NCBI GenBank assembly: GCA_903881475.1
Contig: CAIRTK010000071.1
Location: forward strand, 28,088 to 92,087
DNA length: 64,000 nucleotides
From: an uncultured Opitutia bacterium
GTDB taxonomy: Bacteria; Verrucomicrobiota; Verrucomicrobiia; Opitutales; Opitutaceae
Direction of reading: 5' to 3'
The position numbers were made by a program, and so were the translations under genes. The notes under the pieces were generated by a model. It was given only the letters and a program-made list of their open reading frames with translations. It searched no databases and was not told where the DNA came from. How positions within the stretch are numbered: the stretch's first letter is position 1; each line of letters opens with the position of its first letter. Positions 1-9,721 of this stretch are shown here, in pieces.

Positions 1-1363
1 CCCGGCGGTCGAGCAGGACCAGGCCCGCCGCCGTCTCGAACAACGCGTAGCTGCCGTGCGCCAGCCCGACGAAGCGCCAGTTCAATTGCGGATTGCGGAT
101 ACCCGCCTTCGCCAAGGCTTCGGCGGGCAAGCCGGATACCGGATTGGGTCCGGATGCCGGCGTCGGCGCAGCGGTGCTTTGCGGGTGGAGCGCAGTGCCC
201 CCAACGCGCTGGGGGGGCATCGCCGGGGCGACAAGCGGAATAGGCCCAAGCTGCCCCGCGAGCCGGGGCGCAGCTCCACCCTGCAGCGCCGCCGTCGGCG
301 CGGACAAATTATTATCCGGTCTCCGCCATCCGGTCTCCGTTATCGCCCCGTCCGGTTTCCGAAATCCGGTGTCCGAAATCTCCCGGAGCCTTTGCAGCAC
401 GCTGCGGATCACAAACGCCCGCACCGCCGGCTCGCTGCGGAACCGCACCTCGCGCTTGGCCGGGTGCACGTTCACATCCACCGCCGCCGGGTCGCAGTCG
501 AAAAACACGAAGGCGAGCGGATACCGGCCCTTCGGCAGCGACTCGTGGTAGCTCTCGATTAGCGCGTAGTTCAGCGTGCGACTGTCCACCGGCCGCTGGT
601 TCACGAACACGATCATCTCGTGGCGCGTCGCCCGGCCGGCGCCCGGCCGGCCGATCAGGCCGCTCAGGCGCATGCCCGCTTCCCCCGCCTCGATCGGCAC
701 CACTGCCTCGGCGGTCTGGCGGCCGAAGATCTCCGCGACCCGCTCGGCCAGCGTTGCACACTCCGGGGAGCGGAAGATCACGCGGCCGTCCTCGACCAGG
801 GTGAACGCCGTCTGCGGACAGGCCAGGGCGTAGAGCCGGACGCACTGGATGATGTGCGCCGCCTCGGTCGGGTCGGTCTTCAGGAACTTCCGGCGGGCCG
901 GGACCGAGTTGAACAGGTGCGTGACCTCGATGCGCGTACCGACGGGCCGGCCGCACTCGCGCACGTGGACGAATTTGCCGCCGTTCACCAGGATCTCGGT
1001 GCCGGCATCATGGCCGGCCTCGCGGGTCTGCAGCTCGAAGCGCGACACGCTCGCGATGGACGGCAGCGCCTCGCCGCGAAACCCGTAGCTGGCCAGCCGG
1101 TCGAGATCGGCCGCCTCGGCGATCTTGCTCGTGGCGTGGCGCTCGAGAGCGAGCAGGGCGTCGTCCCGCGCCATGCCGGAGCCATTGTCCTCGACCCGCA
1201 TGAGCGAGCGGCCGCCGTGCCGGAACTCGACCTCGACGCGCGTCGCGCCGGCGTCGAGGGCGTTCTCCACGAGTTCCTTGACCACCGCGGCCGGGCGCTC
1301 GATCACCTCGCCCGCGGCGATCTGGTTGGCAACCCGGTCGGTGAGAATGCGGACTTTGGACAT
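1..1363 (-). CDS. mutL: DNA mismatch repair protein MutL (3' end outside window)
   Basis: MutL couples mismatch recognition by MutS to downstream repair as an ATP-driven dimer. Reading leftwards from an ATG at 1361-1363, the frame stays open to base 1. The GHKL ATPase motifs are clear: ENALDA at residues 33-38, DNGSGM at 59-64 and GFRGEAL at 94-100. The transducer domain follows, with [12 protein letters not shown] near residue 300. A Pro/Ala-rich linker then leads into the start of the C-terminal dimerisation domain ([12 protein letters not shown], then LVLLDRR at the window edge). The linker DNA contains two small repeat structures, at 101-130 and 314-375, both kept in frame. The first 454 codons are present. 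About 150-200 residues are probably missing. Confidence 0.96.
   Translation of the reverse strand, partial: MSKVRILTDRVANQIAAGEVIERPAAVVKELVENALDAGATRVEVEFRHGGRSLMRVEDNGSGMARDDALLALERHATSKIAEAADLDRLASYGFRGEALPSIASVSRFELQTREAGHDAGTEILVNGGKFVHVRECGRPVGTRIEVTHLFNSVPARRKFLKTDPTEAAHIIQCVRLYALACPQTAFTLVEDGRVIFRSPECATLAERVAEIFGRQTAEAVVPIEAGEAGMRLSGLIGRPGAGRATRHEMIVFVNQRPVDSRTLNYALIESYHESLPKGRYPLAFVFFDCDPAAVDVNVHPAKREVRFRSEPAVRAFVIRSVLQRLREISDTGFRKPDGAITETGWRRPDNNLSAPTAALQGGAAPRLAGQLGPIPLVAPAMPPQRVGGTALHPQSTAAPTPASGPNPVSGLPAEALAKAGIRNPQLNWRFVGLAHGSYALFETAAGLVLLDRR
101..130. repeat. Palindromic repeat inside the mutL linker
   Basis: CCCGCC at 102-107 pairs with GGCGGG at 122-127 around TTCGCC and AAGGCTTC. 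I recognise the string GCCTTCGCCAAGGCTTCGGC as a dispersed repeat seen in many GC-rich genomes, usually between genes. Here it is translated in frame within the disordered MutL linker. Confidence 0.55.
314..375. repeat. Four near-identical 11-12 bp units in the mutL linker
   Basis: The unit (A)TCCGGTNTCCG occurs at 314-325, 328-339, 351-361 and 364-375. All copies lie in the MutL linker between the ATPase and dimerisation domains. They encode repeated Asp/Glu-Thr-Gly-type peptides and do not break the frame. Confidence 0.7.
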
Positions 1364-1404
1364 GAAAGCTTCGGATAAAGTCGCGGAAGGGAGGAAGCGC
1401 GGAA

Positions 1405-1779
1405 TTAATGCGAGAGGACAATCCTCCGGATTTCGAGTGTCGGTTTGGCGAAATTCATGATTAAGGCGAGCGGTAGCACAGTTGCCTTCAGATAAGAACG
1501 CGTGGTCGCGAGATGAATATCCTCAATGGCCTTGCAAGCCTTCAGCTCGACCACCACTCGCGCATCCACCAGCAAGTCCAACCGATGTTCCCCCACGGGT
1601 TTCCCGTCGTATAAAAGCACCACGGTCTTCTGCCGCTCAAAGCGCAACCCTGCTTTCGTCAACTCAATGGCCATGGCCTCCTCATACACCTTTTCGAGAA
1701 ATCCAAGTCCGAGCGCACGATGGACCTTGATGCCACAGCCAATAATGCGCTCCGAAAATTCCGCCTCGATCAATTCCAT
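1405..1779 (-). CDS. GxxExxY family protein
   Basis: This is a 124-residue protein of the GxxExxY family (PF13366), named for the motif seen here as [10 protein letters not shown] near residues 26-35. The family has a PD-(D/E)xK nuclease-like fold. The HRLDLLVD and VVELKACK segments (about residues 65-82) supply the acidic and lysine residues expected of that core. Its physiological role is unknown. The gene sits alone between mutL and argH on the same strand, with short gaps on both sides. The length is normal for the family (about 120-130). Confidence 0.85.
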   Translation of the reverse strand: MELIEAEFSERIIGCGIKVHRALGLGFLEKVYEEAMAIELTKAGLRFERQKTVVLLYDGKPVGEHRLDLLVDARVVVELKACKAIEDIHLATTRSYLKATVLPLALIMNFAKPTLEIRRIVLSH

Positions 1780-1829
1780 CGGATTGTTTCCGCGTTTCCC
1801 AGCTTCCGCGTTTCCGCGACAAAAACCCC

Positions 1830-3230
1830 CTACTTCAGCAGCCGCTTCCAGCGATTGAACTGTCTCGCCAGTTGCGCCGGGCCGGGCATGCCGGTGCCGG
1901 TGCGCTTGGCCAGCGCCCGCCGCGGATCAAAGACCTGTACCCAATCCGGGCCGAAGGCGGCATGCACTTTCTGCACTTCCTCGGCCGGGACCTGGTCGAG
2001 GCGGATCGTGTTTTTCTCCGCCAGCCGCACCACCGCGCCCACCGCATGGTGGGCTTCGCGGAACGGCACGCCCTTGAGCACCAGGTAATCGGCCAGGTCG
2101 GTCGCCAGCAGGGCCGGGTCGGCCACGGCGGCGGCGCAGCGCTCCCGGTAAAAGGTCATCCCGCCCAGCACGCCCGCCAGCACATCGGCGCACAGCGCGG
2201 TCTGGTCGAAGCTGTCGAAGACCGGCGGCTTGTCCTCCTGCAGGTCCCGGTTGTAGGTCAGCGGCAGGCCCTTGGTGAGCGTCAGCAGCGTGTGCAGGTT
2301 GCCCTGCAGCCGCGCGGACTTGCCGCGGAGCAGTTCGCAGGCGTCGGGATTCTTCTTCTGCGGCATCAGCGAGGAGCCGGTGCAGAAGGCGTCGGCCAGC
2401 TCCACGAACTTGAACTCGGCGCTGCTCCAGAGGATCAGGTCCTCGGCGATGCGCGACAGGTGCACGCCGAACAGCGCGCACGCCGCCGCGAACTCGATGA
2501 AGACGTCGCGATCGGCGACGGTGTCCATGGAGTTCTGCGTGACCTGCGGCCGGCCCTTGGCATCGGTGAAGCCCAGCGCCTGCGCGGTAAACTCGCGGTC
2601 GATCGGCAGCGTGGTGCCGGCGATGGCCCCGGCGCCCAGCGGGCACCAGTTGGCCTTGGCCGCCACCTCGGCAAAACGCCCGCGGTCGCGGTCGAGCATC
2701 TCGAGCCACGCGAACAGGTGATGCGCCAGGTACACCGGCTGCGCCCGCTGCAGGTGTGTGTAGCCGGGAATGAGGATGTCGCGGTTCGCCCCGGCCACGG
2801 CCAGCAGCGCCCGCTCGGCGCCGGCGATTTTTTCACCGAGTACGCCGCAGGCAAACTTGAACCACAGCCGCATGTCGGTCGCGATCTGGTCGTTCCGGCT
2901 CCGCGCGGTGTGGAGCTTGGCCGCAGCGGGCACGCGCTTCGTCAGCGCCTGCTCGATGTTCATGTGAACGTCCTCGAGCTTGGTGTCCCAGGCAAACTTG
3001 CCCGCCGTGATCTCGGCGTGGATGGCATCGAGCCCGGCGTGGATGGCATCGCGTTCCTTGGCAGTGATGAGGCCGACGTGCGCGAGCATGGCCGAGTGGG
3101 CCTTGCTGCCGGCGATGTCAAACGGCGCCAGGCGGCGGTCGAACGAGACGGACTCGCTGAACTGCAGCATTAATTCGGCGGGACCCGCGGTGAAGCGGCC
3201 GCCCCAGGTCGCTTGGGAGGCTTTGGCCAT
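1830..3230 (-). CDS. argH: Argininosuccinate lyase
   Basis: ArgH splits argininosuccinate into arginine and fumarate, the last step of arginine synthesis, as a cytoplasmic homotetramer. The 466-residue protein has the family blocks in order: TARSRND (108-114), YTHLQRAQP (157-165) and the fumarase/aspartase signature [10 protein letters not shown] (285-294), whose mobile loop carries the catalytic serine. The frame is open 41 codons further upstream, but that stretch is repeat DNA (3251-3360). The ATG at 3230, giving [13 protein letters not shown], matches known ArgH N-termini. No other arg gene is adjacent. Confidence 0.97.
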   Translation of the reverse strand: MAKASQATWGGRFTAGPAELMLQFSESVSFDRRLAPFDIAGSKAHSAMLAHVGLITAKERDAIHAGLDAIHAEITAGKFAWDTKLEDVHMNIEQALTKRVPAAAKLHTARSRNDQIATDMRLWFKFACGVLGEKIAGAERALLAVAGANRDILIPGYTHLQRAQPVYLAHHLFAWLEMLDRDRGRFAEVAAKANWCPLGAGAIAGTTLPIDREFTAQALGFTDAKGRPQVTQNSMDTVADRDVFIEFAAACALFGVHLSRIAEDLILWSSAEFKFVELADAFCTGSSLMPQKKNPDACELLRGKSARLQGNLHTLLTLTKGLPLTYNRDLQEDKPPVFDSFDQTALCADVLAGVLGGMTFYRERCAAAVADPALLATDLADYLVLKGVPFREAHHAVGAVVRLAEKNTIRLDQVPAEEVQKVHAAFGPDWVQVFDPRRALAKRTGTGMPGPAQLARQFNRWKRLLK

Positions 3231-3250
3231 GACACCGGGAGCAGACGGCG

Positions 3251-3284
3251 CCGTCCCGCTGCGCGCAAGCGCGAAGCGGGACGG
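3251..3284. repeat. Hairpin repeat upstream of argH
   Basis: CCGTCCCGCT (3251-3260) and AGCGGGACGG (3275-3284) are perfect inverted arms. This is the first of three unrelated hairpins packed into the 338-bp gap 3231-3568 between argH and the next gene. No ORF or tRNA was seen in that gap. Confidence 0.7.
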
Positions 3285-3340
3285 TGCTGGAGAAGGGAGC
3301 AGGGAGAAAGGAGCAGGGATTCGGAGAGTCGTAAATGTGG

Positions 3341-3360
3341 GCGGGGTGCCCACACCCCGC
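3341..3360. repeat. GCGGGG/CCCCGC hairpin repeat, copy 1
   Basis: GCGGGGTG (3341-3348) pairs with CACCCCGC (3353-3360). A relative with the same core occurs at 11812-11831, so this is a dispersed element rather than a gene-specific terminator. Confidence 0.6.
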
Positions 3361-3371
3361 GTTCATCCACT

Positions 3372-3435
3372 GGTAGGGCGAATCCTCCGGATGAGCCGTG
3401 ACCGTGGCGGCTCGTTGGGGACAACTCGCCCTACC
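3372..3435. repeat. GGTAGGGCG...CGCCCTACC repeat, copy 1
   Basis: GGTAGGGCGA (3372-3381) and TCGCCCTACC (3426-3435) are perfect inverted arms around a 44-nt loop that itself contains inverted sequence. A second copy with different loop sequence is at 31100-31155. Confidence 0.7.
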
Positions 3436-3568
3436 TTTCGAAGCGGAGTGAAAGCGCCCCACCAACATTTCAAACTCTGCTCATCCCTTCTCCCTTCTCC
3501 TTTCTCCAGCCTGCAGGGCCTCGCCCTGCGGGCGCCTCCTTGACCGTCCCTCTCCTGCCCGCACAGTT

Positions 3569-4033
3569 ATGGCCATGGTTAGACGCCTCCTGTACATTTT
3601 CCTTGGCCTGGCCGTCGGTGCGTCCTTCAGCCGGGCCGCGGAGACGGATCTCGCCCGCTACGGCACGGCGGAAATCGCACCGGCCAGGACGTCGATTTAC
3701 ATCGGGAGCGTGAGCATGACGTTCCCTGTCTTCATCCGGAAGGGCGGCACCTACTGGTCGACCTACTCGGCCAGGGTCTTCCCCTATTTTTTCTACAATG
3801 AGCACGGACATCTCTCCATCGACGTGTCCGACGACCAGCTGCGCCAGCTGGCGCGCGGAGAGACCATCGAATTCAAGGGCCGCGGGCTCAGTTCCGACAG
3901 CGAGGAGCGGCCGATCGAGGGCAAGGTCACGCCCGCCGATGCCACGTCCGGCAAGATCAAGGTGCGTGTCTACGTCTCCAAGCACATCCAGCTCATCTTC
4001 AACACGACGTACCGGCTGAAGCCGGCATCATAG
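3569..4033 (+). CDS. Small secreted protein of unknown function
   Basis: I do not recognise a named family. The 154-residue product starts with a clear Sec signal peptide: a basic N-terminus, then LLYIFLGLAVGASF and an A-x-A-like site near residue 24. The mature domain is about 130 residues, rich in beta-prone and aromatic segments (GGTYWSTYSARVFPYFFYNEHGH). There are no cysteines in the mature part. ATGs at 3569 and 3575 are both possible starts; the signal peptide is intact with either. It is read divergently from argH and is not obviously co-transcribed with anything. Confidence 0.72.
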   Translation: MAMVRRLLYIFLGLAVGASFSRAAETDLARYGTAEIAPARTSIYIGSVSMTFPVFIRKGGTYWSTYSARVFPYFFYNEHGHLSIDVSDDQLRQLARGETIEFKGRGLSSDSEERPIEGKVTPADATSGKIKVRVYVSKHIQLIFNTTYRLKPAS

Positions 4034-4178
4034 CGGATAGCAGGGTAGCAGACGAGGTAACGAGGCTGAGTTCCGATTGAATCGCCAAGACGCCACGGCG
4101 CGAAGACCGCAGCGAAGTTCGTGACAGGTTGACCGCTGAAACCTGATCACTGAAAGCTCCGGGCCAACGGCCCGGGAC

Positions 4179-4592
4179 TCACTCCCCCGCCCAATGAAAC
4201 GTCACCGGCTTCTCCACCGAGGGATGCAGGCTGTGATGCACCGGACAATTGTGCGCGGCGTGCTCGAGGATCCGGGCGAGTTCCGGGGTCTTCGCGACCG
4301 GCAGCCAGAGTTGCACCGCCAGCCGGATGATGCGGCGCGGGGCGTCGACGGACATTTCCTTCGTCACCTCAAACTTGAGCCCGCGCAGCTCGACATTCTG
4401 CCGCCGAGCAGCCATCGCCATGGTCGTGGCGATGCAGGTCGCGAACGACGTCGCGGTGAGGTCCGTGGGTGAAAACGCCTCGCCGCGCCCCTGGTTGTCC
4501 TTGGGTGCGTCGGTATTGAGGATATTGCCCGAGGGCTCGTGCACCGCGAGGCAGTGCAGGTCCCCTTGATATTCGCCGGTGATTTTGACCAT
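4179..4592 (-). CDS. OsmC/Ohr family protein
   Basis: OsmC/Ohr proteins are thiol peroxidases that reduce organic hydroperoxides. This 137-residue protein keeps the two redox cysteines in their usual settings: TSFATCIATTM near residue 53 and AHNCPVHHSL near residue 114. The N-terminal part (GNILNTDAPKDNQGRGEAFSPTDL) is typical of the OsmC-like branch. It precedes a VOC protein and an AlkD-like repair protein on the same strand (gaps 72 and 9 bp). That order suggests a small stress-related group, but co-transcription is inference. Confidence 0.9.
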   Translation of the reverse strand: MVKITGEYQGDLHCLAVHEPSGNILNTDAPKDNQGRGEAFSPTDLTATSFATCIATTMAMAARRQNVELRGLKFEVTKEMSVDAPRRIIRLAVQLWLPVAKTPELARILEHAAHNCPVHHSLHPSVEKPVTFHWAGE

Positions 4593-4664
4593 GACCGAAA
4601 CGTTGCCGGATTCGGCCGGTTGGCAACCCGCGGAACGGAGGGAACCGTGCGCCGTCGCGCGGCG

Positions 4665-5075
4665 TCAGGCGGTTTTCTCGCAGTTGATCATCCACGGAAT
4701 GCCGAACCGGTCGTCCAGCATCCCGAATCGATGCGCCCAGAACGTCTCCTGCAACGGCATCCGGATTTTCCCACGGTCCACCAAGGCGGCGAAGATGCGC
4801 TCGGCCTCCGCCGGGTCGTCGGGGCCGAGCGTCACATTGAAACCCGCCGGCTTCACATAGTCCTCGGGCAACTCGTCGCCGCCCATCAAAAGCCGGTCCC
4901 CGACGATCATGCGCGCATGGAGAATCTTGGACCGCCATGAAACCGGCACGTCGCCCACCAGCGGCGACCCCTCAAAGGTCCCCATGGCCAGGATCCGGCC
5001 ACGGAGGCACTGCGCATAGACGGCAAAGGCCTCCTCACATTGGCCGGCGAAGTTCAGGTAAGGATTCAGGTGCAT
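4665..5075 (-). CDS. PhnB-like VOC family protein
   Basis: This 136-residue protein belongs to the vicinal-oxygen-chelate fold, in the PhnB/DUF899-neighbouring group often called 3-demethylubiquinone methyltransferase-like. Landmarks are the N-terminal LNPYLNFAGQCEEAFAVY, the HARMIVGDRLLMGGDE block and the C-terminal WAHRFGMLDDRFGIPWMINC. Members lack an agreed reaction, so the substrate cannot be named. It ends 72 bp before osmC and begins 9 bp after the AlkD-like gene, all on the minus strand. Confidence 0.88.
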   Translation of the reverse strand: MHLNPYLNFAGQCEEAFAVYAQCLRGRILAMGTFEGSPLVGDVPVSWRSKILHARMIVGDRLLMGGDELPEDYVKPAGFNVTLGPDDPAEAERIFAALVDRGKIRMPLQETFWAHRFGMLDDRFGIPWMINCEKTA

Positions 5076-5084
5076 GGCCGCGGT

Positions 5085-5792
5085 TCAGCACTTCGCCGTT
5101 TTGCGTTTCTTCCCGACGGCGCCGCGCTTTTCCGCCTTTCGGATGTAGTCCGGGGCAAAGGGCACCTGGCAGGCAGTGTTGCCCACATCCACCGTGACCG
5201 GGCCGATCTTCTCGCCGGCCTGCAGCGCGGGCACGCTCAGCGGCTGCACGTAGGTGCCCACCGCGATGACAAATGCGTTCATCTGGGAGCGCACCTCGTT
5301 CGGCGCCTGGTGAATCGTCTTCTGCACCCGCTGCAGCAGCTGCTTCAGCTCCGCCAGGTCGAGGTCGGCATCGGCCTTGATGGACACCAGGCTAGACAAG
5401 GTTGCCCAACCGGCAGCCGCGACGAGGGCCGTCTTCGAGTCGATCCACTCGATTGCCAGTTCCCACCCCTGCGGGCTGCCCGCGGCGACCCAGGGCACCG
5501 TCGCGCCGTAGAGCGGCTTGCAGTAGGCTTTGGCGACCCAGCGTTGGAGATCCTTCTTGGTCATCTGGTCGTCGTCCGCGATCAACCCGGCCAGGTACAT
5601 CGCATCGTAGACACCGGTGTCGTAGAGTTCGAGCGCGAGCCGGTAATCGCTCCCGACGCGCTTCACGATCTTTTGGAGGTCGCCGATTTTCACCCCAAAA
5701 CACGGCTCCTTCACGCCGTGGTTGAAGATCACCTTCTTGTAGCCGTCGTTGCCCAACGGCTTCAGTTCTGCCAGGATTTCTTTTGCAGTCAT
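5085..5792 (-). CDS. AlkD-like DNA alkylation repair protein
   Basis: AlkD-family DNA glycosylases excise 3- and 7-alkylated purines using a superhelix of HEAT-like repeats. The 235-residue product begins MTAKEILAELKPLGNDGYKK and continues with helices typical of the family, including GVKIGDLQKIVKRVG and WVAKAYCKPLYG. The last 15 residues are Lys/Arg-rich (RKAEKRGAVGKKRKTAK), a possible DNA contact tail. This branch is close to the shorter AlkD-related proteins, so glycosylase activity is likely but not certain. It is followed by the VOC gene after 9 bp. Confidence 0.82.
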   Translation of the reverse strand: MTAKEILAELKPLGNDGYKKVIFNHGVKEPCFGVKIGDLQKIVKRVGSDYRLALELYDTGVYDAMYLAGLIADDDQMTKKDLQRWVAKAYCKPLYGATVPWVAAGSPQGWELAIEWIDSKTALVAAAGWATLSSLVSIKADADLDLAELKQLLQRVQKTIHQAPNEVRSQMNAFVIAVGTYVQPLSVPALQAGEKIGPVTVDVGNTACQVPFAPDYIRKAEKRGAVGKKRKTAKC

Positions 5793-5850
5793 GGGAGTTA
5801 CGGGTCGAACGGTTAAGCGAGTCCTGTCCGGAGTCGATTTCCGAGATTGG

Positions 5851-6792
5851 TCATGGTTTCAAAGACACGAGATAGGCCGCCAGGTCCGTGATATCGGAGC
5901 CGGACAACTGTGCCACGACCGGCTGCATGAGGGCCACCGCCGGCCCGCTGCGGGCGCCGGACTTGATGTCCCAAAGCATCCGCGCCACGTAGGCCGGCGA
6001 TCTTCCGGCAATGGACGGGGTTTCACCCATTCCCCGCAGGTCGGGACCATGGCAGGTGGCACATGCGACGGCGCTGTTTCCACCCATCCGGGCCAGCGCT
6101 TCGCCGCGGCTGACGGAGCCCGGGGGCACATAAGCCACGACCCCGGAGTGCGGATCCTCGATCCAGCTGCGGTCCCAATCCTCCGGCAGTTCGATGATGC
6201 GGCCCTTGATCGGTTTGGTCCCGCCGTTCTTCACCAAGTCGAACCAGCCATAGTAATCCGGCTTGGTGGCCGGAACCGTGTCGGTCTCCACGACTCGAAA
6301 CCAGGGCCGGCGCGGCAGGTGCGAAAAATAGTCGGCGGCTTGGGCCAGTTCGGCGTCCGTCAACCGAGTCGCGACCCCGATCATCCGGTCAGTGCCCACG
6401 CGTCCTTTATGGTAGGACTTGCGGCGTCCGCTGCGGAATTCGAGGATCTGCTGGACGATGTACGATCGCGGCAATCCTGCCAGATCGGGCATGTGCAGGA
6501 ACCCCTTGCCATTGAAGTAATGGCAAGCCGCGCAGGGAATGGGTCCGTGCGGGCGATAGTGCCAGATCACCGGCGGAGCGACCGGATGGTCATCGGGAAT
6601 CCAATCGACGGCATCGTCCCCGTTGAGTTCGTCGGCCGTGAACGACCGCTTGCTGTCCGGAATGCGGTAGGTGCCGGGAGCGACGACCGGCTCCGGAGCA
6701 GGAGCCGCCGTCACATACCCGGGAGCTCTATCGGGAGGCCGCCTAGACAAGCAAAGAAGCGAACGACCACAAGAGTTAGGGGCTGACCCCAT
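5851..6792 (-). CDS. Diheme cytochrome c, apparently with a damaged 5' end
   Basis: There are two c-type heme sites, CAACH near residue 87 and CATCH near residue 243. Each is followed by a cytochrome c fold with a distal Met region (FLHMPDLAGLP, LMQPVVAQL). Such proteins act as periplasmic electron carriers. The oddity is the start. The only ATG lies inside the loop of the 6765-6823 palindrome, and the first 25 residues (MGSAPNSCGRSL...) are not a signal peptide. A cytochrome c must be exported, so the native 5' end was probably replaced when the palindrome arrived. The gene may be a pseudogene, or it may start elsewhere in a way I cannot see. Confidence 0.75.
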   Translation of the reverse strand: MGSAPNSCGRSLLCLSRRPPDRAPGYVTAAPAPEPVVAPGTYRIPDSKRSFTADELNGDDAVDWIPDDHPVAPPVIWHYRPHGPIPCAACHYFNGKGFLHMPDLAGLPRSYIVQQILEFRSGRRKSYHKGRVGTDRMIGVATRLTDAELAQAADYFSHLPRRPWFRVVETDTVPATKPDYYGWFDLVKNGGTKPIKGRIIELPEDWDRSWIEDPHSGVVAYVPPGSVSRGEALARMGGNSAVACATCHGPDLRGMGETPSIAGRSPAYVARMLWDIKSGARSGPAVALMQPVVAQLSGSDITDLAAYLVSLKP

Positions 6793-6823
6793 ATGACGGG
6801 GTCAGCCCCTAACTCTTGTGGTC
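6765..6823. repeat. 26-bp perfect palindrome over the cytochrome c start
   Basis: Bases 6765-6790 and 6798-6823 are perfect inverted arms of 26 nt around a 7-nt loop, ATATGAC. The core GGGGTCAGCCCC is strongly reminiscent of dispersed REP-type palindromes. It is the longest perfect hairpin I found in the window. Confidence 0.9.
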
Positions 6824-6913
6824 GGTGCGCCAATCGTTGGCGAAGTGCCAGGGCTTACTGAAAACAAGCTTCGGGACGAGCATCCGGACTGAGTCGCTGG
6901 GCGTAGTTGGATT

Positions 6914-7465
6914 ATGCGTCTCATCCGTATTCTGCCGCCTGCCCTGCTCGCAGCCTTCATCGCCCTTGCTGGCAGCGCCGCCGAGCCCTCCCTCGACTTC
7001 GCCCGGATCTACGCCAGCTGGACGGGCCAATGGGCGGGTGTGCTGGAGTACCGTGACTATCAGCCGCCGCACGGGCGTGTCGCCTTGCCCACCACCCTCA
7101 GTGTCACGCCCGCCCCCGGCGCCCCGGCGCTGATCCTCCGCTTCGTCTACGATGATGGTCCGCACAAAACCGTGAAATCCAACTCCCGGCTCACGCTCGA
7201 CCTCATCGCGCGCAGCCTCACCTGGAGCGATGAGGGCAAACCCGCCACCGCCGAGGATACCTTCACGCTCACCGAGGCCTCCGCCAACGGCGACCGGCTC
7301 GTGTTTTCCGGCGAGGCCATGGACGACAACAAACCGTCGCGGGTCCGCTACACGATCACGACCGCCGCCGGCGTTTGGCGCATTCTGAAAGAAACCACCA
7401 GCGACGGCCCGACCTTCAGCTTCCGGCACGAGTATCGTTTCACGCACGCTGTAGGCGCACCTTGA
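6914..7465 (+). CDS. Secreted lipocalin-like protein of unknown function
   Basis: This 183-residue product has a Sec signal peptide: MRLIRILPPALLAAFIALAG with cleavage after SAA, near residue 23. The mature part begins with an ASWTGQWAGVLEYRDYQP segment and alternates short beta-strand-like stretches. That pattern resembles lipocalin-like or DUF1579-type beta-barrels that bind small molecules or report heme and lipid status. No catalytic motif is seen. It is read away from the cytochrome gene and converges on the AraC-type regulator, 42 bp away. Confidence 0.75.
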   Translation: MRLIRILPPALLAAFIALAGSAAEPSLDFARIYASWTGQWAGVLEYRDYQPPHGRVALPTTLSVTPAPGAPALILRFVYDDGPHKTVKSNSRLTLDLIARSLTWSDEGKPATAEDTFTLTEASANGDRLVFSGEAMDDNKPSRVRYTITTAAGVWRILKETTSDGPTFSFRHEYRFTHAVGAP

Positions 7466-7507
7466 TCGCGCCCCGGAATCCGGGACCGCCTGATCCTTGT
7501 CCTCGCT

Positions 7508-8413
7508 TTACCGCTGACGCCGGTAGTCGGTCGGGGACAGCCCCGTTTCCTTGCGGAAGAGCTGCGCGAAATGGCTGGGGTTCGAATAGCCGACCTCGTT
7601 CGCGATCGTGATTACGCTCCGCTTCGTTTCGCGCATCAGGCGCCGCGCGGCGTCCATCCGCAGCTTGATCTGGTACTGCGACGGCGGCACACCCGTCGCG
7701 CGCTTGAACAGGCGGTTGAAATGAAACTCGCTCATGCCGGCCTGCTCGGCCAGCCGCCCGAGGCTGAACTCCTCCGCCAGGTGCTCCGCCATCCAGTCGG
7801 TGACCCGGCGCAGCTTGAAACCCGGCAGCGCCGACGTCTCGCCGCGGACGGCGTCGGTCAGCGCCGCATAGTTTCGAGCCAGGTGAATCGCGATCGCCTG
7901 CGCGAGCCCGCGCACGAGCAGGCGGCTCGCCGCCGGCCGCTCCGCCTCGCTGCGCAATTGCTGCAACAGCGGAACCAGGAGCGGATCTTCAAACCCGGAC
8001 AGGTCGCGCAGCCGCGCGTTCGCGGCATTCGCGCCGAAGACCTCCTGCAGCGCCTCGTGGAAAAGCGGCACGCTCAGCAGCACGAGCACGACCTCGTAGG
8101 GCTCGGAAGTCAGCGTGCGGTAGCGAAAATCATACGGTGCACCCGCCGCGGTCAGGAACATCGACCCTTTCTTCACCCGGCTGGTGAGCCAGGGCCCCTC
8201 GTTTTCCCGCTCCTGCGTCTCTGCCTCGCCGGACGTCGTCCAGACCAGGAAGGGTTCAGTCACGGCCGGCATGGTGAAAATCTCCGCCACCGGCGGCAGC
8301 GCCATGACAGTGAGCTGGATGTCACGCCAGGCGGGCCCCTTGCTGCCGGCCATGCGCCGCCCCACGGCATAGCGGTCAATGGCCTCAGCAGAGGTTGTCT
8401 CCGGAACAGTCAT
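7508..8413 (-). CDS. AraC family transcriptional regulator
   Basis: This is a 301-residue DNA-binding regulator. The last 100 residues hold the two helix-turn-helix motifs of AraC/XylS proteins: LGRLAEQAGMSEFHFNRLFK and ITIANEVGYSNPSHFAQLFR. It ends in the usual GLSPTDYRR. The N-terminal 180 residues are a cupin-like effector domain of the type found upstream of oxidoreductase genes. I chose the ATG at 8413 (MTVPETTSAEAIDR) over an in-frame start 30 codons upstream, because that extension is low-complexity and enters the intergenic region. It is divergent from the aldo/keto reductase at 8600 and probably controls that group. Confidence 0.9.
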   Translation of the reverse strand: MTVPETTSAEAIDRYAVGRRMAGSKGPAWRDIQLTVMALPPVAEIFTMPAVTEPFLVWTTSGEAETQERENEGPWLTSRVKKGSMFLTAAGAPYDFRYRTLTSEPYEVVLVLLSVPLFHEALQEVFGANAANARLRDLSGFEDPLLVPLLQQLRSEAERPAASRLLVRGLAQAIAIHLARNYAALTDAVRGETSALPGFKLRRVTDWMAEHLAEEFSLGRLAEQAGMSEFHFNRLFKRATGVPPSQYQIKLRMDAARRLMRETKRSVITIANEVGYSNPSHFAQLFRKETGLSPTDYRRQR

Positions 8414-8512
8414 GCACTGGAACGGCCAAACGTAGCCCGGCCCGGCACTTTGGAGCAAGATCGCAACAGGTCGCGCAAGGGCGCGGGCGACAATGGCAAC
8501 CAAGCGTGCTAA

Positions 8513-9592
<1,080 letters not shown>

Positions 9593-9648
9593 GTCCGGCC
9601 GATTCAGTTTCCCGCGAATTAACACGAATGCAATACCTCGGATTTTTA

Positions 9649-9676
9649 ACCACCCACTACACGAAACACACGAAAT
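9649..9676. repeat. Single arm of an ACGAA-rich dispersed repeat
   Basis: The stretch ACCACCCACTACACGAAACA and its continuation to 9676 resembles the ACCACGAA...CACGAA elements at 20833 and 28287. No matching right arm was seen here. It lies in the 129-bp gap between the aldo/keto reductase and the next gene. Confidence 0.4.
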
Positions 9677-9721
9677 AGCTCGGATCAGAAAACGAAGCCC
9701 CGGCCCAGTCGGCCAATCCCC

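Noticed and set aside
1872..3173. A plus-strand frame of 433 codons
   Set aside because: Antisense to argH; no family motif.
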